From positions 1 to 14,945 of the forward strand of contig CAMWXF010000006.1 of assembly GCA_947178115.1 (NCBI GenBank): 14,945 bases of DNA. The letters are read 5' to 3'. The notes beneath the pieces were generated by a model. It searched no databases. It was given only the letters and a program-made list of their open reading frames with translations, and was not told the origin of the DNA. The position numbers and the translations under genes were made by a program. Position 1 is the stretch's first letter. Every line of letters starts with the position of its first letter. The stretch comes from an uncultured Lachnospiraceae bacterium. Its GTDB lineage: Bacteria > Bacillota > Clostridia > Lachnospirales > Lachnospiraceae. Shown piece by piece: positions 1 through 7,538 of this stretch.

Positions 1-1029
1 CTTCTTACCGGAAGCATCATACCGCTTCACAATCATTCTCAGGATATGCAGAAGTGTTTTGTTAGGATACTGCATGCCCAGGTACAAAAGAGCATTCGCC
101 CTGCTCGTAACAGACAGCGGCGTGTTCATGATCCTGCCCCGTACCTCCGGCTCCATAAAAATATCTTGTATTTTCTGCACATAATTCTTATCAGGATTAC
201 GCAGCTCATTTTTCATCACGTACATCATCATATAACAGTATTCTCTGTTAAGCTTCGCCTCTCCGTCGGGAACATTCTGTTCGCGGACGATCCGTCCCAC
301 CGCCTTATACCACCCGGCAATACTCTTCGCATTGTCAGGGTCATAGGCATGCACGATAGAATCCTCCACATAACGGTAATGGTAAAACAGAGCCTCCTCC
401 ATAATAACGATCCTGCTGCTCTTAAGAAGTGCCGGATAGATCAGATTAAAATCATCCCCCATGCGAAGCGTTGTATCATAATATTTCTCATTGCCTTCAA
501 AAACCGACTTCTCGCAGAGCTTCATACAACGGGACATGGGGATAATCCGATTCTCCCTGCCGAGAAGCTTATCCTTAATTTCTTCATCCAGCTTCGCGCC
601 CTCGTACACCCCCGGTATAAGCGGTTGGATCACCGGAACCGTCTCCTTCTGCTTCTCCAGCACATGGTTGCAGCAGACGATTTCTCCCTCACGTCCGGTA
701 AGACATCCCACCATCTTCTCCAGCATGTCTTTGCTGACATAGTCATCACTGTCTATAAAAGTATAATAATCTCCCGCCGCTTCCCGCATTCCGGTCATAA
801 CCGCCGCCGTAGGACCGCCGTTTTGCTGATGGAACACCCTGACACGCTCGTCTTTTGCGGCATACCTGTCACAGATCTCCCCGCTGCCGTCCACGGACCC
901 GTCATCCACAAGCAAAAGCTCCAGATTGCCGTATCTCTGGGATAAAATACTGTCGATACACTGTTCCAAGTAATCTTTTTTATTGTATACGGGAACGATC
1001 ACACTAATCTTATATTTCGCTTTCTGCAT
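1..1029 (-). CDS. GT2 family glycosyltransferase (3' end outside window)
   Basis: An open frame of 343 codons runs to the window edge without a stop, so the C-terminus is missing. The N-terminus reads MQKAKYKISVIVPVYN, the standard opening of an inverting GT-A (GT2) transferase. It is followed by VDDGS near residues 41-45, the metal-binding DSDD near 93-96 and a GDD motif near 191-193 in the place of the usual catalytic-base motif. It probably adds one nucleotide-activated sugar to a lipid-linked repeat unit on the cytoplasmic membrane face; donor and acceptor cannot be read from sequence. The start at 1029 has a GGAG about 9 nt upstream. An in-frame ATG at 1044, directly after a TAA, is possible but has a poorer ribosome site. 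It lies 32 nt after the fucosyltransferase-like gene and is probably co-transcribed with it. Confidence 0.9.
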   Translation of the reverse strand, partial: MQKAKYKISVIVPVYNKKDYLEQCIDSILSQRYGNLELLLVDDGSVDGSGEICDRYAAKDERVRVFHQQNGGPTAAVMTGMREAAGDYYTFIDSDDYVSKDMLEKMVGCLTGREGEIVCCNHVLEKQKETVPVIQPLIPGVYEGAKLDEEIKDKLLGRENRIIPMSRCMKLCEKSVFEGNEKYYDTTLRMGDDFNLIYPALLKSSRIVIMEEALFYHYRYVEDSIVHAYDPDNAKSIAGWYKAVGRIVREQNVPDGEAKLNREYCYMMMYVMKNELRNPDKNYVQKIQDIFMEPEVRGRIMNTPLSVTSRANALLYLGMQYPNKTLLHILRMIVKRYDASGKK

Positions 1030-1061
1030 TCTACAAATCTCCATTTATCTCTTCACACACT

Positions 1062-1988
1062 TCACACTACTTCCCCCTGAGGTGTGATCAGCGTCCATCC
1101 GTTCCACAGTTCCTTCATCTGCTCTGGCACGCAGACTTGCGTGTTCTTATGAATGGACGGCCGGATCATGATTTTATCATCATGGGGATTCAATCTGGCT
1201 CCCCAGAAGCTGAACGTACTGTTGGCGCAAATATTATGCTTACACCGGCTCATCAGCATCATGTCATAGAAGCTGTTTCTGCCATGGTTCCAGTCGATAA
1301 TCCGATACCGCTCCCCCTGATAGTGTTCTTTCACATAAGGGATATCATCCGAAAAGATGAAAAATACCGCCTCTGGAAATCTCTCTCTTATATATCCTAG
1401 TGCCTTCTCGTAATATGCCTCGGTACAGATTTTCCCGAAAAGAGCTTTATTTATATCATCCAGATAGTCTCCCCGCCTGATATGCACACTGACGGAAACC
1501 GTCTCCTCCATCTGCCGGACGGCCTCGTCGTTTCGCTTCTGCAACACCTCGTCCCCGCTTCGCGGAAAAGTAATATCCGCCCGCAGAAGATCCATGATAT
1601 CCGCATAATATTTCTCACACGCCCAGTACCCTATCAGATATTTATGATCCATGGCAAAAACCTGCTCGTGGTACAGATCGTTTTCTTCAAAAAAAGGGCT
1701 CAGCGCAGGACGTAATTTCCGCCTGATCTTACTGCCAATGCCCTCCGGCTCCTCCCACAATCTGCCGAGAACCGAGCGTATTTCCTCCTCGGTCGCCACC
1801 TTGTAGGCAAGCGGATTCAAATAATCCAGTTCAAGCTCTCTTCCCGCCGCCATAGTCGCCTGAAAAGCTTCATTACGAAACCATGAAACATCCATTCTGA
1901 CGTCTTTTCCGATATGCTCCAACTTCCTGTATAACGCGTACTGCTGCAGCTGGTTTCCCAGCCCGCCCATCGCCCTGACAATCAACAT
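1062..1988 (-). CDS. GT11 family alpha-1,2-fucosyltransferase-like protein
   Basis: The 308-aa product has the hallmarks of family GT11. It opens with a nucleotide-binding-like GGLGNQLQQYA (residues 8-18). The GDP-fucose motif HIRRGDY lies at 169-175, FSDD at 212-215, and the C-terminal signature DMMLMSRCKHNICANSTFSF at about 242-261, followed by WGARLN. The length matches the family norm of about 290-310 residues. GT11 enzymes transfer L-fucose from GDP-fucose to the 2-OH of galactose, so this enzyme would fucosylate the glycan built by this cluster; the acceptor is inference. No GDP-fucose synthesis genes are in the window. A GGAG stands 8 nt before the ATG, and the gene follows the upstream GT2 by 33 nt. 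Other GT11 linkages exist, so the linkage is less certain than the family. Confidence 0.93.
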   Translation of the reverse strand: MLIVRAMGGLGNQLQQYALYRKLEHIGKDVRMDVSWFRNEAFQATMAAGRELELDYLNPLAYKVATEEEIRSVLGRLWEEPEGIGSKIRRKLRPALSPFFEENDLYHEQVFAMDHKYLIGYWACEKYYADIMDLLRADITFPRSGDEVLQKRNDEAVRQMEETVSVSVHIRRGDYLDDINKALFGKICTEAYYEKALGYIRERFPEAVFFIFSDDIPYVKEHYQGERYRIIDWNHGRNSFYDMMLMSRCKHNICANSTFSFWGARLNPHDDKIMIRPSIHKNTQVCVPEQMKELWNGWTLITPQGEVV

Positions 1989-2021
1989 AGTTTCTGCTCC
2001 ATAAAATCAAAATTCCTCTTC

Positions 2022-3026
2022 TTACTTGTGAAAATGATACAGCCACAGATATAAATGCGGAAAAACGCGAAATATCGCAGCTTTCACGCGATATCCTACA
2101 GACAGCTTCCCATATGCCCCCGATATCTTCATCGCTTCTTTCAGATTCTCCCGGCATATCCCGATATATTTCTCATGATCACGCCTATCTGCCGCATCAA
2201 GCATGGCAATTTTTCCTGCGGTGAGCATGATTCCCACAATCCATAATGCAGTGACCTGCGGGTCCAGACTTACATCCATGCGCAGAATCTCTTCCCTCGC
2301 AAGCTGCCAGCATGTGATCTGATCCATATACCGCGGTGTAAAATCCCTGTTGATCGCTCCCGACGGATTCTGATAATATCCGTAACCGGTATATGTCGTC
2401 TCTACGATTCGTTTGATGTAAGGCAGTATCTGCACCAGAAACAGCATGTCCTCCCCGATTGTGAGCTGTTCACGAAAGCGCACTTTCTCCATGATCTCTC
2501 TGCGGTAAAGCTTGCTCCAACACCGGCTGTTACCGCAGAGGAGTTCTTTCTTCAGGTATGCCCCGGCATCATACGTTTCAGTCTGTACTGCCGACACTTT
2601 GGTGCTCCGTGCGCACATTCCTGCCATCTGCTCCCACTCATCTTCATTTCTCCACAGGAAAAACCTGCAGCCGGCAACGTCGCTCTGCGTCCCGATCATA
2701 CAATCATACAGTATCTTAATCATATCGGACCGAATCCTGTCATCCGCATCCACGAAAGTGACAAGCGCCCCCTCTGCTGCCTCTATTCCTGCATTACGCG
2801 CTGCGGAGACTCCTCTGTCATCCAGCGTCAATGTGCGTACATTATGATAGACCATCTGCAGACTGTCGCACACCGCAGAAGTCTGGTCGGTGGAACCGTC
2901 ATTGACTATAATAACTTCCAGATTCCTATAGGTCTGATTTTCGATACTGTCAATGCAATCGGCCAGATAATCCTGCCCGTTATAGACCGGAACGATCACA
3001 CTAATCAGCGGTTCATTACTTTTCAA
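2022..3026 (-). CDS. GT2 family glycosyltransferase (probable TTG start)
   Basis: A GT-A fold GT2 transferase of 334 aa with the chosen start. The opening strand is PLISVIVPVYNGQDYL, then VNDGST, the DADD metal-binding motif near residues 93-96, and GED near 191-193 as probable catalytic-base region. Hydrophobic full TM helices are not evident, so it is probably cytosolic or peripheral. The longest open frame starts at a TTG at 3083, and ATGs occur at 3074 and 3062. None of these has a ribosome site, and all overlap the preceding gene. A TTG at 3026 has a clean GGAG 6 nt upstream, lies 22 nt after the preceding stop, and gives MKSNEPLISVIVPVYN, a typical GT2 beginning. It likely extends the same glycan repeat unit as its neighbours; sugar specificity is unknown. 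Confidence 0.9.
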   Translation of the reverse strand: MKSNEPLISVIVPVYNGQDYLADCIDSIENQTYRNLEVIIVNDGSTDQTSAVCDSLQMVYHNVRTLTLDDRGVSAARNAGIEAAEGALVTFVDADDRIRSDMIKILYDCMIGTQSDVAGCRFFLWRNEDEWEQMAGMCARSTKVSAVQTETYDAGAYLKKELLCGNSRCWSKLYRREIMEKVRFREQLTIGEDMLFLVQILPYIKRIVETTYTGYGYYQNPSGAINRDFTPRYMDQITCWQLAREEILRMDVSLDPQVTALWIVGIMLTAGKIAMLDAADRRDHEKYIGICRENLKEAMKISGAYGKLSVGYRVKAAIFRVFPHLYLWLYHFHK

Positions 3027-3048
3027 CCTAATCTCCGTTCCGCCGCCC

Positions 3049-4113
3049 TCAATCGGCGGCATAAATTGACTCATATACGGCAAGAAGCCGCTTCATATTA
3101 TCTTCTATGGAAAACTCGCGCTCTGCTTTGCTGCGCGCATTCTCCCCCAGTCTTCGACACAGTTCTGGTTCCGCCAGGAGTCGGCACAGACCTTCCTCAA
3201 GTGTCTGCGTATCCTGCGGCTTGGCAAAAAGTCCTGTCTCCCCTTCTATAATCATATCGGGAATCCCGCCGGTCTTCGATGCCACGATCCCGCATGCATG
3301 AGTCATAGCCTCTAAGATAGACACCGATTGTCCCTCGAAATAGGACGGCATAACGAAAATATCACACTCCTGCAGGAGTTTCTGCTTGGCCGGTCCGCTG
3401 ACCCAGCCGAGGTCCGTCACGCACTCCTTAAGCGACACCGCCCGCGACTTTAACTCATCATCTTCCCATATGCCACCGAGATACAGATACACATCCGGGT
3501 ATTTCTCCCGCAGTTTCGGCATAACCGCAAGCAGCTCGCCAATTCCCTTTGCCTTACACAGTCTTCCCAGAAATAGTATTTTATGGACCCCGTACTGCTT
3601 CTCGCCACCCGCAGGAATCCGTATGGCATCCGGTAATACCGTAATCCGATCCGCTCCGATGATCGCTCCAAAAAAATCCTTCCATGCCGTCCCCAGCACA
3701 AGAAAAGCATCTCCCATGGAGAGAACCTTCTTGACTCGCCGCCTGCCGGCAGCTCCCAACTCTTTCCCGTAAAATTCCGGAAAGTTACCGCCGTGTTGAT
3801 GGATAACGATCTTCTTACGGAATATTCCTGCCGTCCGTACAAAAACAGACTTACGGTAATAACTGGAATCCGAAGCCATATTGACATGCACGATGTCATA
3901 CCCCGGAAGCATTGTTAGAAACCTAAAATACGCTTTCGCAGCACAGGCTAACTTCGCCCACTTAGAGCCTTCCACCATTGTGCCGATATAATGCAGATCG
4001 ATCAGCTTATCCAGTCCGGCCTCATAATAATTATTCACTACACCGGATATTCCACCATGGACGCTTCTGTCGGGACCGATCATCAATACTTTGAATTTAT
4101 CTTTCCCCATCAT
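3049..4113 (-). CDS. GT4 family glycosyltransferase (GT-B fold)
   Basis: A retaining GT-B glycosyltransferase of 354 aa. The N-terminal half has KVLMIGPDRSVHGGISGVV, the Gly-rich acceptor-side loop. The C-terminal half has FLGRLCKAKGI (from about residue 181) and the diagnostic E-x7-E motif EGQSVSILE (260-268) followed by GGIPDMI. These place it in the group_1/GT4 family, which uses nucleotide sugars to extend lipid-linked saccharides at the cytoplasmic membrane face. The open frame extends to 4203, inside the preceding gene. I prefer the ATG at 4113, which has GGGAAAGG just upstream; the ATG at 4110 is equally possible. The start lies 14 nt after the preceding stop, so translational coupling within one operon is likely. 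Sugar donor is not predictable. Confidence 0.93.
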   Translation of the reverse strand: MMGKDKFKVLMIGPDRSVHGGISGVVNNYYEAGLDKLIDLHYIGTMVEGSKWAKLACAAKAYFRFLTMLPGYDIVHVNMASDSSYYRKSVFVRTAGIFRKKIVIHQHGGNFPEFYGKELGAAGRRRVKKVLSMGDAFLVLGTAWKDFFGAIIGADRITVLPDAIRIPAGGEKQYGVHKILFLGRLCKAKGIGELLAVMPKLREKYPDVYLYLGGIWEDDELKSRAVSLKECVTDLGWVSGPAKQKLLQECDIFVMPSYFEGQSVSILEAMTHACGIVASKTGGIPDMIIEGETGLFAKPQDTQTLEEGLCRLLAEPELCRRLGENARSKAEREFSIEDNMKRLLAVYESIYAAD

Positions 4114-4127
4114 ATAAGCCTTTCCCG

Positions 4128-5540
4128 TCACTTCGAGCCTTTTCCCGTCAGAACCACCCAGATTGTCCGAAATAATATCTTGATATCCAGTCCCAGCGTC
4201 CAATTATCTATATACTCCAAATCAAGCTTCACTACTTCATCAAAATTCACAATCTCGCTGCGCCCGCTGATCTGCCATAATCCGGTAAGCCCCGGCGTCA
4301 TGCTGATACGCCTTCTGTAATGGGAATTGTACTGCTCAAACTCACCCTCCGTGGGCGGTCTCGTGCCCACCAGACTCATATCGCCTTTCACGATATTCAG
4401 AAACTGCGGCAGCTCGTCAATGCTTGTCTTACGGATAAACTTACCCACCTTCGTGATCCGCGGGTCGTTATCCATCTTAAACATCAACCCCTGCATCTCA
4501 TTCTGCGCTTCCAGCTCCTTCTTGCGCTCCTCTGCATCCGTATACATAGAGCGGAATTTATATATCTTGAAACGTCTGCCGTTCTTACCGATCCGGGTCT
4601 GTGCGAAGAAGATCGGCCCCGGCGAATCCACGCGTATGGCAATCGCCACAAAGGGCGTGACTACCGCTGTCAGCACGCATCCTACCAGCCCGCCGACAAT
4701 ATCGATCAGCCGTTTGACCGCCATGCGTCTGTAATCAACATGATTGATCGAGTACGTCACCACCGTATAACCCGCGAAGCTGCCCACTCTGACTTCTTTC
4801 TGAGGACGTTCAATGATATCGATATTATAATGGCACGCAATCCCCATGGACTCCAGATCATAGATGATATGCTTTACATACTCCTTGTCTTCTTCCGGCA
4901 GATTGATGAACACTTCATCAAGCGGAATCTGTCTCGCCAGATCAAGTACATCCTGTCCGTCGGCATTTACCCTGACCCCGTCTATCATCACGCCTTTACG
5001 ATCCGCATCCACACAGGCGAGCGCGACGATCTCATAATTGATATCCATGGATGCTTTCAGGCTGGATACCGTCTTGTTAAGCACGGAATCCTTGGTGATA
5101 ATCATGATTTTTACAATGTTGGACTTGGCGGTAAAGTAGATGCGCAGCGCCTTTTTCATCCCTATCCTTACACCCCATACTACAAAAACATCCAGTACCG
5201 CAAAATATCCCATGACAAGACGTGAAATACTTGCGCTTCGCTGCAGCATAAATAAAAATGCCAGAATCGCCAGTTCCATAAAAATATTAAATTTGATAAC
5301 CGCTACGAACTCAACGAGGATTCCCCGCTTCAGGAACTCTCTGTTCCAGTCAAACAGAAAGCTGTAGACCGTACAGAACAACAGAAGACAGATGAATACC
5401 AGAAAATGAAGCTCCGGCTCATCTACCCATCTGAATTTATGAAAACGTATTAAAATTGCAATAATATATGAGACGGCAATACTGACCAGATCCGTGAAGA
5501 GCAGCCAGTAGCCTTCAATCACTTTCATTTTACGGTTCAT
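4128..5540 (-). CDS. Polyprenyl-phosphate sugar-phosphate transferase (WbaP/WcaJ-type initiating enzyme)
   Basis: A full-length (470 aa) polyisoprenyl-phosphate hexose-1-phosphate transferase. Four N-terminal hydrophobic segments lie at about 11-33, 44-64, 79-99 and 107-127, followed by a Rossmann-like CoA-binding-type domain. The catalytic bac_transf domain starts with KRLIDIVGG (276-284) and a membrane hairpin at about 282-303. Family motifs follow: DSPGPIFFAQTRIG, KFRSM (328-332), the Asp-Glu pair in SIDELPQ (D375, E376), SLVGTRPP and MTPGLTGLWQISGR. The enzyme moves a sugar-1-phosphate from a UDP-sugar onto undecaprenyl phosphate, the first committed step of capsule or exopolysaccharide assembly. 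It is the first gene of the glycosyltransferase run and has its own candidate promoter. A GAGGG lies 6 nt before the ATG. The exact sugar (glucose, galactose or GalNAc type) cannot be told. Confidence 0.95.
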   Translation of the reverse strand: MNRKMKVIEGYWLLFTDLVSIAVSYIIAILIRFHKFRWVDEPELHFLVFICLLLFCTVYSFLFDWNREFLKRGILVEFVAVIKFNIFMELAILAFLFMLQRSASISRLVMGYFAVLDVFVVWGVRIGMKKALRIYFTAKSNIVKIMIITKDSVLNKTVSSLKASMDINYEIVALACVDADRKGVMIDGVRVNADGQDVLDLARQIPLDEVFINLPEEDKEYVKHIIYDLESMGIACHYNIDIIERPQKEVRVGSFAGYTVVTYSINHVDYRRMAVKRLIDIVGGLVGCVLTAVVTPFVAIAIRVDSPGPIFFAQTRIGKNGRRFKIYKFRSMYTDAEERKKELEAQNEMQGLMFKMDNDPRITKVGKFIRKTSIDELPQFLNIVKGDMSLVGTRPPTEGEFEQYNSHYRRRISMTPGLTGLWQISGRSEIVNFDEVVKLDLEYIDNWTLGLDIKILFRTIWVVLTGKGSK

Positions 5541-5551
5541 TCTGATCCCTC

Positions 5552-5566
5552 AAGCATATTCTGCTT
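5552..5566 (-). other. Small hairpin before a ribosome-binding site
   Basis: A perfect 5-bp inverted repeat (AAGCA / TGCTT, 5-nt loop) lies directly upstream of the GAGGG ribosome site of the sugar-phosphate transferase gene. It is short and could occur by chance. It has no T-tract behind it on the minus strand, so it is not a terminator. Confidence 0.2.
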
Positions 5567-5591
5567 ATTTATAAAAATAATATATCAATTT

Positions 5592-5620
5592 AGAATACCA
5601 TTTTTCGGGAAATAATTCAA
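5592..5620 (-). promoter_or_regulatory. Candidate sigma-A promoter for the glycosyltransferase operon
   Basis: Reading the minus strand, TTGAAT (5620-5615) is followed by a 17-nt spacer and TATTCT (5597-5592), with TGG before it as an extended -10. Each hexamer matches the consensus at 4 of 6 bases. It sits in the 83-nt gap just after the stop of the phosphoglycerol transferase gene and about 50 nt before the next ATG. This would let the glycosyltransferase genes be expressed apart from the upstream block. Confidence 0.45.
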
Positions 5621-5623
5621 TCA

Positions 5624-7192
5624 CTAACGAACCTCTGTATTTTTACCCTTTTCAAAGTTTTCAACATAATACTCTGAATATTTTGCAAGCTCCTTCGAGT
5701 ATTCTTTCCCAAGTTCTTCCAACAATGTCTGCTTCCCCGAGAAGAGATTCGTCCCAAATCCAAGCCGTTCCCCCTCTATTTCGACATTCAAAGAGGCTAA
5801 AATTGTCGGAAAATAATCTAACGTAGTAAACTTCCTGTTTTTCATATATGGTGCACTCATTCCTTCCGGCAAATTCAGGAAACAATTATATGTTCTTCTG
5901 GCATAGTCACCTATATCATCCCAAAAGTCCGGTGCCATGGAGGTATGATCTCCGATCAGAATTACCGTTGTATTCTCATACCATTCCTGTGTTTGTATCC
6001 ACGAAACAAACTCGCTAACCTGCCTGTCCGAACAGGCAATTGCATTTGCATATTGTTCTGTATACTGATTTTCACATAATTCACAAAAATATCCTTCCGG
6101 ATGGTGCGTATCTATTGTCAGCATTGTATAATTGAATGTTTCCCCGGAATTTCCCAATTTTTCCAACTCAGTCTTGGCAATCGCAAAAAGCTTCGCGTCT
6201 TCATATCCCCAAAACTCATGATAATCCTGCGGAATGTACCCTTGCTCTTTTGCATAAAGATAGTCCTGAATATGATAATTTCCATGCTTCTCATAGAATA
6301 GCTTTCTCCCGCCGAATTCCGCTTCCGAACCACACAGAAAATAATTGGAATATCCTTCCGATTCTAAAATATCTCCTAAAGTAATAAGCCCGGGAAGAAA
6401 TTGCGCATACTCTGACATAGAATTGCCTGCTATCATAGATTTAAACGGCACCCCTGATGAAGTCCCGACAATTGCCCCCATTGTAAACTCACATCCCCGG
6501 CACACGATCCCGCCGCCCAATTGATCGCTACCGGAAAAACTGACATTGTTTTGAGCAAGTTTGGTCAATTGCGGAATATAATTAATCGGTTTGCCCCCTC
6601 CAACATCCTCAGAAGCATAAGTAATCTCCATAGATTCCAGGTAAATCAGAATCAAATTCCTTTTCTTTTCCGGAAATACAAGCATAGCGCTTTCCGGAAC
6701 AACATACTGTTCTTCGAAGATCGTCGTCTTATTACTGATATTGTGTAAATACTCAAATACTCCTATATTTTTTGCATTTATATAGCATATAAGACAATAG
6801 CTCGCCATCATTCCCAAAAAATATATTTTATAAATCCACTTCCATACTTTTTTACTTTCTCCGACATGCAGCCTTGTTTTTAAATTAAAGAAAATAATAG
6901 AAAATGAGAAGCTCAAATTATTTCCGAAACATTTCAGCAGCCAGTAGATGCCTGTGATCACCAACGTTCCTCTGATTGTCCGCGGTAAACAACTGTCAAA
7001 ATATGAATGCACAATTTCACTGTTGGTTCCGTTCAGCGGAGTATGCATCTGAAACATAATCGTAGAAAAATTCACATCTTCCCATGCAGAATTTACCCAC
7101 CTGACCGAATTCACCAAAAGCAATACTATAAACGTAATAATTATTATAAGTATAGAATCAGCCTTAACTACTTTGCTTTTTTTATGCTTCAT
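5624..7192 (-). CDS. OpgB/LtaS-like phosphoglycerol transferase (alkaline phosphatase superfamily, membrane-bound)
   Basis: A 522-aa membrane enzyme of the LtaS/OpgB (MdoB, COG1368-type) family. Hydrophobic segments occur at about residues 13-32, 75-88, 93-103 and 123-140, followed by a large extracytoplasmic sulfatase-fold domain. Visible active-site elements are IYLESME (metal-binding Glu at about 186), the nucleophile region EFTMGAIVGTSSGVP (Thr at about 237), TIDTHHP (about 360-365) and GDHTSMAP (about 414-421). The nucleophile loop resembles OpgB, which transfers phosphoglycerol from phosphatidylglycerol to glycans, more than a polymerising LtaS; that assignment is inference. The frame is open to 7270. 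I chose ATG 7192, 1 nt after the preceding stop with GGAG 10 nt upstream, because longer forms overlap the preceding gene. The codons are AT-richer than in the glycosyltransferase genes. Confidence 0.9.
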   Translation of the reverse strand: MKHKKSKVVKADSILIIIITFIVLLLVNSVRWVNSAWEDVNFSTIMFQMHTPLNGTNSEIVHSYFDSCLPRTIRGTLVITGIYWLLKCFGNNLSFSFSIIFFNLKTRLHVGESKKVWKWIYKIYFLGMMASYCLICYINAKNIGVFEYLHNISNKTTIFEEQYVVPESAMLVFPEKKRNLILIYLESMEITYASEDVGGGKPINYIPQLTKLAQNNVSFSGSDQLGGGIVCRGCEFTMGAIVGTSSGVPFKSMIAGNSMSEYAQFLPGLITLGDILESEGYSNYFLCGSEAEFGGRKLFYEKHGNYHIQDYLYAKEQGYIPQDYHEFWGYEDAKLFAIAKTELEKLGNSGETFNYTMLTIDTHHPEGYFCELCENQYTEQYANAIACSDRQVSEFVSWIQTQEWYENTTVILIGDHTSMAPDFWDDIGDYARRTYNCFLNLPEGMSAPYMKNRKFTTLDYFPTILASLNVEIEGERLGFGTNLFSGKQTLLEELGKEYSKELAKYSEYYVENFEKGKNTEVR

Positions 7193-7193
7193 C

Positions 7194-7538
7194 TTAATTC
7201 TGCTCCGTATTATCCTGAACATCTTTTGAACCTTCAACCTTAAATGAAACGCCGATGTACTTTCGTCCAATCTCCTCTAAATAAGGTGTCAGCCATGCAA
7301 GCGCCATAGAAATCACCAGATATTTTGTAAAGAACGGAAAGCTCTGAAATGCAGACATGTCTACTCCGCCAATTCCTAACACATATACAATAACACACTG
7401 GGATACCAGCACATTTACCAAGACCAATATGGCATACTCTATAATGCTTTCCGGTACGCTCCACTTTAATCTGTCATTTCTTTTATGTCGAATAACCAGT
7501 GAAATACATGCAGGTAAAAATAATGCTATAAAACTCAT
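7194..7538 (-). CDS. Small three-TM membrane protein, function unknown
   Basis: A 114-aa protein that I cannot assign to a named family. Three hydrophobic segments are visible, at about residues 1-17, 32-57 and 66-88. Short basic loops (RHKRNDR) and a polar, acidic C-terminal tail ending in DNTEQN complete it. It has an excellent AAGGAGG site 7 nt before the ATG. The ATGA overlap with the stop of the phosphodiesterase gene, and the 1-nt gap to the phosphoglycerol transferase gene, make translational coupling to both neighbours very likely. That points to a membrane accessory of the phosphoglycerol transferase, or a substrate-handling subunit. This is inference from position only. Confidence 0.8.
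   Translation of the reverse strand: MSFIALFLPACISLVIRHKRNDRLKWSVPESIIEYAILVLVNVLVSQCVIVYVLGIGGVDMSAFQSFPFFTKYLVISMALAWLTPYLEEIGRKYIGVSFKVEGSKDVQDNTEQN

Noticed and set aside
46..945. Long plus-strand open frame of 299 codons
   Set aside because: It lies antisense to the GT2 gene at 1-1029, whose family motifs are clear. The plus-strand translation is rich in His/Arg/Ile with no recognisable motif.
4320..5225. Long plus-strand open frame of 301 codons
   Set aside because: It is the antisense shadow of the sugar-phosphate transferase gene, which has all family motifs. It has no plausible domain.
5541..5623. Terminator after the phosphoglycerol transferase gene
   Set aside because: The gap is AT-rich but holds only a 5-bp hairpin directly before a ribosome site, which would be a poor terminator; promoter elements fit better.
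7194..7538. The 114-aa protein as a broken-off N-terminus of the phosphoglycerol transferase
   Set aside because: It has its own strong ribosome site and a polar C-terminal tail. The next gene begins with its own basic N-terminus and TM helix, so a frameshifted single gene is not supported.
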